Shown here in pieces: positions 5,508-11,280 of a stretch of 13,495 nt of DNA. A program made the position numbers and the translations under genes. The notes under the pieces are model-generated. The model did no database searches and was not told the origin of the DNA. It saw only the letters and a program-made list of their open reading frames with translations. Source of the DNA: an uncultured Blautia sp. (GTDB lineage Bacteria; Bacillota; Clostridia; Lachnospirales; Lachnospiraceae); assembly GCA_934394545.1 (NCBI GenBank), contig CAKRRG010000075.1, forward strand, positions 1 to 13,495. Reading direction: 5' to 3'. How positions within the stretch are numbered: the first letter of the stretch is position 1; every line of letters starts with the position of its first letter.

Positions 5508-7445
5508 TTGACAATAAACAATCCGGACCCACAGGGAAACACTTCTAATACTTCACCAGTAACACCCTTACAGGTTCTAAAAGCTTACTTCGGATACGAC
5601 TCCTTCCGTGAGGGACAGGAGGAAATTATAGACACAATTTTAAGCAGGCAGGATGCCCTGGCGATCATGCCAACGGGAGCTGGAAAGTCCCTTTGTTATC
5701 AGGTTCCAGCGCTGCTTTTGCCTGGAATCACATTGGTGGTTTCACCCCTTATTTCGCTGATGCAGGACCAGGTGAAGTCACTGAATGAGGCAGGAATTCA
5801 TGCAGCTTATATCAATTCCTCGCTGACTGAGGGACAGATCAATAAGGCGCTTTCTTTCGCTGCAAGAGGCGTCTATAAAATCATTTATGTAGCACCGGAA
5901 CGACTGGAAACGGCTTCATTTCTCAACTTTGCGCTCCATACTCCTATCTCTATGGTGACTGTAGATGAAGCCCACTGTATCTCCCAATGGGGGCAGGATT
6001 TCCGTCCAAGTTACCTGAAAATCATAGATTTTGTGGAACAATTACCTGGTAATCCGATTATCAGTGCCTTCACTGCCACCGCCACTGAAGTAGTAAAAAA
6101 TGACATCGCAAGGATCTTAAAACTGAAGAATCCAAACATCGTTGTAACTGGCTTTGACAGGAAAAATCTATACTATCAGGTGGAGCATCTGACTGGAAAG
6201 CAGAAGGATATCTTTATCCAGAATTACATAGAAACCCATCCAAACGAAAGTGGAATCATCTACTGTGCCACTAGAAAAAATGTGGACATTTTGTATGAGA
6301 AGCTGTTGAAGCAGGGTGTCTCTGTCACCCGGTATCACGCCGGAATGAATAACGATATCCGCAAAAAAAGTCAGGATGATTTCATCTATGACCGTGCTCA
6401 GGTTGTGATTGCCACTAATGCTTTTGGAATGGGAATCGACAAGTCCAATGTGCGTTTTGTCATCCATTATAACATGCCCCAGAGTATGGAAAACTACTAC
6501 CAGGAAGCGGGCCGAGCAGGACGTGACGGTGAGCCTGCAAAATGTATCCTTCTCTTCTCCGCCCAGGATGTGATGATCAGCAAGGTGCTTCTCGGAAGCA
6601 AAGACTTCAAAGGTATGGATTTCCAGGAAATGGAACAGGTAAAACACCAGGATTCCCGCCGTCTTCAGCTTATGGAAGGCTATTGCATGACTACCTCCTG
6701 CCTGCGCAATTACATTCTGGAATACTTCGGTGAAGCCATAGATACTCCTTGCGGTAATTGCGGCAACTGCCATCAGGAATTCGAAGAAATGGACATGACC
6801 CTGGACGCCAAATGTATCATCGGCTGCCTTCTGGAAATGCATGAAAGATACGGTCAATCCTTGATAATCAGCACTCTCCTTGGGGCAAAAACAGCCCGGC
6901 TCAAAGACATTGGTGCCCCCTCCTACAGTTGCTATGGCATGTTAAGAAGACGTTCAGAAAGTGAGCTCCGGCTTCTCATAAATCAGATGCTACGCATGGG
7001 CTATATTTCCCAGACTGAAGGAGACTACCCGATTCTAAAAGTAGGAAATATATCAGATTTACGAAGTGAAAACACTAAAATAATAATAAAGAAATTTAAA
7101 GAAAAAGAGAAGATATCTGCTTCACGTAAACAAAAAACATCATATCACACAAGCAAATTGGAGACTTCTAAAACCAGTTCCACCATTGATTCAGCCAATA
7201 TGAATTCCAGCCGTGACTCTGACCTTTTCGGAGTCCTGCGCCAGCTCCGTCTCCAAATTGCCAAGGAAGAGTCCGTCCCGCCCTACATAGTCTTCACCGA
7301 CAGAACCCTCGTCGATATGTGCAGTAAACTTCCTCAGAATGAGGATGAAATGCTCAATGTATCCGGTGTAGGACAGAACAAACTTAAGAAATACGGACAA
7401 CGATTTTTACAGGAAATATCCGCATTTCAGTCAGCCAATCACTAG
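5508..7445 (+). CDS. recQ: ATP-dependent DNA helicase RecQ
   Basis: A 645-residue 3'-5' DNA helicase acting in recombination and replication fork repair. Motifs in order: motif 0 FGYDSFREGQEEII (28-41), Walker A MPTGAGKS (54-61, K60), DEAH box VDEAHCISQWGQDFRPSY (152-169), motif III SAFTATAT (186-193), motif IV GIIYCATRK (249-257), motifs V-VI IATNAFGMGIDK (301-312) and YQEAGRAGRDGEP (331-343). The zinc site of the RQC region uses C398, C415, C418 and C421. A Ser/Lys/Thr-rich linker (about 530-572) leads to a C-terminal HRDC domain (573-640, FGVLRQLRLQIAKEE, LNVSGVGQNKLKKYG). The start is TTG, fixed by a perfect AGGAGG seven bases upstream; no better ATG precedes the motif 0 region. It ends eight bases before the inverted-repeat element. 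Confidence 0.96.
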   Translation: MTINNPDPQGNTSNTSPVTPLQVLKAYFGYDSFREGQEEIIDTILSRQDALAIMPTGAGKSLCYQVPALLLPGITLVVSPLISLMQDQVKSLNEAGIHAAYINSSLTEGQINKALSFAARGVYKIIYVAPERLETASFLNFALHTPISMVTVDEAHCISQWGQDFRPSYLKIIDFVEQLPGNPIISAFTATATEVVKNDIARILKLKNPNIVVTGFDRKNLYYQVEHLTGKQKDIFIQNYIETHPNESGIIYCATRKNVDILYEKLLKQGVSVTRYHAGMNNDIRKKSQDDFIYDRAQVVIATNAFGMGIDKSNVRFVIHYNMPQSMENYYQEAGRAGRDGEPAKCILLFSAQDVMISKVLLGSKDFKGMDFQEMEQVKHQDSRRLQLMEGYCMTTSCLRNYILEYFGEAIDTPCGNCGNCHQEFEEMDMTLDAKCIIGCLLEMHERYGQSLIISTLLGAKTARLKDIGAPSYSCYGMLRRRSESELRLLINQMLRMGYISQTEGDYPILKVGNISDLRSENTKIIIKKFKEKEKISASRKQKTSYHTSKLETSKTSSTIDSANMNSSRDSDLFGVLRQLRLQIAKEESVPPYIVFTDRTLVDMCSKLPQNEDEMLNVSGVGQNKLKKYGQRFLQEISAFQSANH

Positions 7446-7453
7446 ACATTATC

Positions 7454-7471
7454 TTGCTATTTAGTGTGTTG
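7454..7471 (+). repeat. Left terminal inverted repeat
   Basis: TTGCTATTTAGTGTGTTG, exact reverse complement of 7867-7884. It starts eight bases after the recQ stop codon. Confidence 0.85.
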
Positions 7472-7486
7472 GTCGTTACCCCGTAC

Positions 7487-7517
7487 GCGATTTCACAATG
7501 TATATTCACCGCCGTGC
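7487..7517 (+). repeat. Left subterminal inverted repeat
   Basis: Contains GCGATTT, CAATGTATATTCA (7496-7508) and GCCGTGC (7511-7517). Each block is matched in reverse complement at 7633-7665, with two mismatches after GCGATTT and a small bulge before GCCGTGC. A related copy lies at 4834-4860. Confidence 0.75.
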
Positions 7518-7632
7518 GAAGCAACGTTCCGACAAGCTAATAACTAACTACGACTAAGACGCTCAGGAGAGCCTTCGCGCCTAAGTCTCCGTAAGTCATG
7601 GATCTCGCCTCCACTAAAACCGCTCCTGAAAT

Positions 7633-7665
7633 GCACGGCTACATGAATATACATTGCAAAATCGC
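7633..7665 (-). repeat. Right subterminal inverted repeat
   Basis: Reverse complement carries GCGATTT, then CAATGTATATTCA, then GCCGTGC, pairing with 7487-7517. Further out, GTAACGACAAC (7690-7700) mirrors GTTGGTCGTTAC at 7468-7479, so the inverted pairing extends beyond the core. Confidence 0.75.
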
Positions 7666-7797
7666 TGGTTACTGGAAAAGAAAGAAGCAGTAACGACAAC
7701 AATGCTAACCTATCGTTTCCAAAAGGTATAGAGAAACCAACACATGTAACCACCACCCAGATGAAAGTTTCTATGTACCAGCCAGTACACAGCATTT

Positions 7798-7841
7798 GGG
7801 CAATGTGTATTGCGCCGGTGAGTGAGTAATACCCATTGTCC
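7798..7841. repeat. Hairpin inside the 431-bp element
   Basis: GGGCAATG-T-GTATT (7798-7811) pairs with AATAC-C-CATTGTCC (7828-7841): 13 pairs including one wobble and one T-C mismatch, with a 16-base loop. No U tract follows, so it is not a terminator. Confidence 0.6.
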
Positions 7842-7885
7842 AGATGCGTCCATCCTGATGAACCTTCAACACACTAAATAGCAAC

Positions 7886-7928
7886 TTAAAAGAGACCATT
7901 GCGAACTCATTTCCAGTCCGCAACGGCC
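7886..7928 (-). terminator. Rho-independent terminator of the pflBA operon
   Basis: On the minus strand, arms 7928-7915 and 7907-7894 form a 14-bp stem (with three G-U pairs) around a seven-base loop, followed by TCTTTTAA. It lies about 37 bases after the pflA stop and abuts the right end of the inverted-repeat element. Confidence 0.8.
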
Positions 7929-7965
7929 TCCCCTTAAGGAGTTTTATTTACTTTCTTTCACGCTC

Positions 7966-8694
7966 TTAAATTGCCCCCAGAATCCGTCTGGCATTATCAA
8001 TCCGTTCCTGTGTTGGAGGTTTCACGCCCTCCAGCGGATACGGAATTCCCAGCTTTTCCCATTTAAAGGTTCCAAGTGTATGATACGGAAGTACTTCCAC
8101 GCGCTCAACGTTTTTCAGTGTTCCTATGAAATCTGCCAGCTGGTGCAGATACTCATCTTTATCACTGCCTCCCGGTACCAGTACGTGACGGATCCACACA
8201 GGCTTATCCATATCGGAAAGCTCACGGGCCATGGCAAGAATATTTGTATTCGTCTGTCCTGTAAGCTTTATATGCTCCTGCTCATTGATCTGCTTGATAT
8301 CCAGAAGCAGAAGATCCGTGTACTTCATCAGCTCCAGCCATTTGGAATGCCATGGTTCCTTTGTTGTATAAGGATTACCACTTGTATCTAAGGTAGTATG
8401 GACTCCCGCTTCCTTTGCCTTGCGGAAAAACTCAGTAAGAAACTCCATCTGTAAAAGGGGTTCCCCGCCGCTCACCGTGATACCGCCTTTCTCGCCCCAA
8501 TAAGACTTGAAACGAAGGGCTGTCTTAAGAAGCTGATCCGCATCGTATTCTTTCCCCTCTGTCATATTCCACGTATCCGGATTGTGACAGAACTGACAGC
8601 GCATGGCGCAGCCGGAAAGAAAAATCACATATCTCACTCCGGGTCCGTCTACAGACCCGAAGCTTTCCAGAGAATGAACATAGCCTTTTATCAT
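7966..8694 (-). CDS. pflA: Pyruvate formate-lyase-activating enzyme
   Basis: A 242-residue radical SAM enzyme that uses a [4Fe-4S] cluster and S-adenosylmethionine to abstract hydrogen from the glycyl radical site of PflB, turning that enzyme on under anaerobic conditions. The cluster motif CxxxCxxC is C29, C33 and C36 (SGCAMRCQFCHNPDTW). The SAM-binding GGEP is in TVSGGEPLLQ (73-82). Other PflA hallmarks are the N-terminal SFGSVDGPGVRYVIFLSGC, DTSGN (103-107) and VRHVLVPG-like IRHVLVPGGSD. Full length for the family. The ribosome site AAAGGA lies seven bases before the ATG. It starts 17 bases after the pflB stop, so the two form an operon, and a good terminator follows. Confidence 0.96.
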   Translation of the reverse strand: MIKGYVHSLESFGSVDGPGVRYVIFLSGCAMRCQFCHNPDTWNMTEGKEYDADQLLKTALRFKSYWGEKGGITVSGGEPLLQMEFLTEFFRKAKEAGVHTTLDTSGNPYTTKEPWHSKWLELMKYTDLLLLDIKQINEQEHIKLTGQTNTNILAMARELSDMDKPVWIRHVLVPGGSDKDEYLHQLADFIGTLKNVERVEVLPYHTLGTFKWEKLGIPYPLEGVKPPTQERIDNARRILGAI

Positions 8695-8711
8695 TTATAA
8701 TTCCTTTACAA

Positions 8712-10967
8712 TTACATTCTGTCGTGGCAGGTTCTGGCAATAACATCCAGCTGCTGCTCTCTTGTAAGGTCGATGAACTTAACAGCATAACCGGAAACAC
8801 GGATTGTGAAGTTTGCATACTCCTCTTTTTCCGGATGCTCCATAGCATCGATCAGTTTTTCTTTTCCAAATACGTTTACGTTCAGATGATGTGCACCCTG
8901 ATTGAAGTATCCATCCAGTACGTGAACAAGGTTATCTGTACGCTCATCATCACTGTGACCAAGTGCATCCGGATTGATTGTCTGAGTATTGGAAATACCA
9001 TCCAGTGCATCCTCATAGTCAAGCTTAGCAACAGAGTTCAGAGAAGCAAGAAGTCCGTTCTGCTCTGCACCGTAAGATGGGTTAGCACCTGGTGCCAGAG
9101 GCTCACCAGCTTTTCTTCCGTCCGGAAGAGCACCTGTAGCCTTACCATAAACAACGTTTGAAGTAATGGTAAGAATAGATGTGGTTGGCTTGGAATCACG
9201 GTAGGTATGAATGTGTTTCAGTTTCTCCATGAATGTAGCAAGCAGGTCTTTTGCAATATCATCTGCTCTGTCATCATCATTACCATAACGTGGGAAGTCA
9301 CCCTCAACCTGGAAATCTGTAGTGATTCCATCCTCATCACGGATAGCTTTAACCTTAGCATATTTAATAGCAGACAGGGAGTCTACTACATGAGAGAATC
9401 CAGCGATACCGGTTGCGAAAGAACGGTCAACCTTTGTATCGATCAGAGCCATCTCAGCTGCTTCATAGTAATATTTGTCATGCATGTAGTGGATCATGTT
9501 CAGAGTACCTACATACAGATGAGCCAGCCAGTCCATCATCTGGTCATATTTCTGCATAACCTCATCATAGTCAAGATACTCGGAAGTGATCGGCTTGTAC
9601 TCCGGTCCTACCTGCATTTTCAGTTTCTCATCCACACCACCGTTGATTGCGTAAAGCAGACATTTTGCAAGGTTTGCACGAGCTCCGAAGAACTGCATTT
9701 CCTTACCTGTTTCTGTAGCAGATACACAGCAGCAGATAGAGTAATCATCGCCCCAAACCGGACGCATAACATCATCGTTCTCATACTGTACAGAACTTGT
9801 TTTAACAGAAATATTTGCAGCATATTTCTTGAAGTTCTCCGGCAGCTTGGAAGAATAAAGAACAGTCAGGTTCGGCTCCGGAGCCGGTCCCATATCCTCA
9901 AGAGTATGCAGGAAACGATAGTCGTTCTTTGTGATCATGTGACGTCCGTCAACACCGATGCCACCAACCTCAAGAGTAGCCCATACCGGGTCTCCTGAGA
10001 ACAGCTGGTTGTAGGACTCGATTCTTGCAAATTTAACCATACGGAATTTCATTACCATGTGGTCAACAAGCTCCTGAGCTTCTTTCTCAGTGATCACACC
10101 GTTCTTAAGGTCTCTTTCAATATAGATATCAAGGAATGTGGAAATACGTCCAACACTCATTGCAGCACCGTTCTGAGTCTTGATTGCTGCAAGATATCCG
10201 AAGTACAGCCACTGGAATGCTTCATGTGCATTCTTTGCAGGCTGGGAAATATCATAGCCATAGATCTGAGCCATCTCTTTCATTCCTTTAAGAGCACGGA
10301 TTTGATCTGCAATCTCCTCACGAAGCTGGAAATCATAACGTCTCATACCCTGACGGTCACTTGCTGCGAAATCTTTCTCTTTGCCCTCGATCAGAGCATC
10401 AATACCATACAGAGCCACACGTCTGTAATCGCCTACGATACGTCCACGTCCATAAGTATCCGGAAGTCCGGTAAGGATATGGCTGTGACGTGCTTTCTTC
10501 ATCTCTGGTGTGTAAATATCAAATACACCCTGGTTGTGTGTCTTGAATTCAAATTTTGTAAACATGTCATGGATCTGCGGATCTACCTTATATCCATACA
10601 TTTCGCATGCTTTCTCTGCCATTTTGATTCCGCCGTATGGCATAAATGCACGCTTCAGAGGTTTGTCTGTCTGAAGTCCTACTACCTTCTCAAGATCCTT
10701 CAGATCCTCATCAATGTATCCAGGTCCATATGCGGTAAGTCCTGTAACGACCTTAGTTTCCATATCAAGAACGCCGTTGTTGGCACGCTCTGCTTTCTGC
10801 AGCTCCTGCAGTTTTCCCCACAGCTTATTTGTAGCTTCTGTCGGGCCTTCCAGGAAGGAATCATCTCCGTCATAAGGGGTATAATTGTGACGGATAAAAT
10901 CACGGACGTTAATCTGTTCTTTCCAGCGACTTCCTTCAAAGCCTTCCCACTGTGCAAAATCTTTCAT
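8712..10967 (-). CDS. pflB: Formate C-acetyltransferase (pyruvate formate-lyase)
   Basis: A 751-residue glycyl radical enzyme that converts pyruvate and CoA to acetyl-CoA and formate, the main anaerobic pyruvate route in many fermenters. The glycyl radical site is G726 in [17 protein letters not shown] near the C terminus. The catalytic cysteine pair lies in [21 protein letters not shown]413 and C414 correspond to the E. coli C418-C419 pair, and C412 is an extra cysteine where E. coli has alanine. Other conserved parts include FGARANLAK (427-435), [16 protein letters not shown] (173-188) and [15 protein letters not shown] (617-631). Length is typical of true PflB rather than of diol dehydratase-like relatives. 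The ribosome site GAGG is about eight bases before the ATG. Operon with pflA. Upstream lie up to three promoters and a Rex-like operator. Confidence 0.97.
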   Translation of the reverse strand: MKDFAQWEGFEGSRWKEQINVRDFIRHNYTPYDGDDSFLEGPTEATNKLWGKLQELQKAERANNGVLDMETKVVTGLTAYGPGYIDEDLKDLEKVVGLQTDKPLKRAFMPYGGIKMAEKACEMYGYKVDPQIHDMFTKFEFKTHNQGVFDIYTPEMKKARHSHILTGLPDTYGRGRIVGDYRRVALYGIDALIEGKEKDFAASDRQGMRRYDFQLREEIADQIRALKGMKEMAQIYGYDISQPAKNAHEAFQWLYFGYLAAIKTQNGAAMSVGRISTFLDIYIERDLKNGVITEKEAQELVDHMVMKFRMVKFARIESYNQLFSGDPVWATLEVGGIGVDGRHMITKNDYRFLHTLEDMGPAPEPNLTVLYSSKLPENFKKYAANISVKTSSVQYENDDVMRPVWGDDYSICCCVSATETGKEMQFFGARANLAKCLLYAINGGVDEKLKMQVGPEYKPITSEYLDYDEVMQKYDQMMDWLAHLYVGTLNMIHYMHDKYYYEAAEMALIDTKVDRSFATGIAGFSHVVDSLSAIKYAKVKAIRDEDGITTDFQVEGDFPRYGNDDDRADDIAKDLLATFMEKLKHIHTYRDSKPTTSILTITSNVVYGKATGALPDGRKAGEPLAPGANPSYGAEQNGLLASLNSVAKLDYEDALDGISNTQTINPDALGHSDDERTDNLVHVLDGYFNQGAHHLNVNVFGKEKLIDAMEHPEKEEYANFTIRVSGYAVKFIDLTREQQLDVIARTCHDRM

Positions 10968-11015
10968 TCTTGTACCTCTTTCTTTGTATTTTTACTTCTC
11001 CGCGTATTTGAAGAA

Positions 11016-11033
11016 TTGTTATTGGTTTAACAA
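11016..11033 (-). promoter_or_regulatory. Rex operator at the pflB start site
   Basis: Minus strand TTGTTAAACCAATAACAA matches the known Rex consensus TTGTTAANNNNTTAACAA at 13 of 14 defined positions. It covers the predicted start site of the proximal pflB promoter, so the NADH-sensing repressor Rex should block transcription when NADH/NAD+ is low. A degenerate second copy (TTGACTAAGAAATAACAA, 11067-11050) overlaps the -35 and spacer. Confidence 0.8.
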
Positions 11034-11038
11034 TATGT

Positions 11039-11067
11039 AGTATACGGGATTGTTATTTCTTAGTCAA
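11039..11067 (-). promoter_or_regulatory. Proximal pflB promoter
   Basis: TTGACT (11067-11062), 17-base spacer, TATACT (11044-11039); each matches consensus at five positions. The start site would fall near 11032, inside the Rex-like operator, giving a leader of about 65 bases. Confidence 0.8.
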
Positions 11068-11086
11068 TCGGTTTGGGTAATGCTCT

Positions 11087-11157
11087 TAATAAAGTACAAT
11101 CCATCTGTAAAATTATAACTCGCGCTCAAGAAAAGTCCAATATTATGTACTTTATTA
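11087..11157. repeat. 12-bp inverted repeat flanking a distal pflB promoter
   Basis: TAATAAAGTACA (11087-11098) and its exact reverse complement TGTACTTTATTA (11146-11157) are separated by 47 bases. They lie just downstream of the start site and just upstream of the -35 of the promoter at 11112-11140. The layout suits a repressor that loops or binds cooperatively; the regulator is unknown. Confidence 0.5.
11112..11140 (-). promoter_or_regulatory. Distal pflB promoter with perfect -10
   Basis: TTGGAC (11140-11135), 17-base spacer, TATAAT (11117-11112). The -10 is perfect and the -35 keeps only TTG. It would give a leader of about 135 bases that includes the proximal promoter and Rex-like site. 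Confidence 0.5.
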
Positions 11158-11167
11158 TTTTATTTTT

Positions 11168-11196
11168 AATACATAATGCATGTTATTCGCTGTCAA
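11168..11196 (-). promoter_or_regulatory. Possible far-upstream pflB promoter
   Basis: Perfect -35 TTGACA (11196-11191), 17-base spacer, and TGTATT (11173-11168), which matches the -10 consensus at four positions. Weaker than the two downstream promoters. Confidence 0.35.
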
Positions 11197-11199
11197 CGC

Positions 11200-11274
11200 G
11201 ATTCAAGGAGCAAAGTCATCTCTGCCTTTCCCCCTTGAATCCTTACATTTTTTCAGGACAAAAGTCCCTTTTTT
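11200..11274 (+). terminator. Two tandem plus-strand terminator-like hairpins
   Basis: Hairpin one: GATTCAAGG (11200-11208) with CCTTGAATC (11233-11241), plus an inner AAAG/CTTT pair, and a T6 run at 11248-11253. Hairpin two: GGAC (11256-11259) with GTCC (11264-11267), loop AAAA, then T6 at 11269-11274. The T runs follow the stems only on the plus strand, yet the adjoining genes lie on the minus strand. On the minus strand they may still act as a structured 3' end for the ATPase mRNA. Confidence 0.45.
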
Positions 11275-11280
11275 AACTCT

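Larger units (their letters stand above)
7454..7884. mobile_element. 431-bp element with 18-bp perfect terminal inverted repeats (MITE-like or structured RNA)
   Basis: The stretch between recQ and pflA begins with TTGCTATTTAGTGTGTTG (7454-7471) and ends with its exact reverse complement (7867-7884). Inside lie subterminal inverted repeats (7487-7517 with 7633-7665), a hairpin at 7552-7587 and another at 7798-7841. No transposase is present. The longest open frame is on the minus strand: it is open from a TAG inside the right terminal repeat (7874-7876) to a stop at 7544-7546, about 110 codons, with the first ATG only at 7795 and no ribosome site. Flanking pentamers ATCTT and AACTT match at four of five bases if the repeats are taken as 16 bp, a weak hint of a target duplication. 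It fits neatly between converging genes. A non-autonomous transposable element is my first reading; a large folded RNA is the alternative. Confidence 0.6.

Noticed and set aside
7483..7508. Group II intron ends (GTGCG) or a CRISPR array in the recQ-pflA gap
   Set aside because: A GTGCG is present but no domain V or intron-encoded protein is seen. The repeats are inverted and only two, not regularly spaced direct repeats.
10059..11030. 323-codon and other plus-strand open frames across pflB
   Set aside because: They are antisense to the strongly supported pflB gene and lack ribosome sites and family features.
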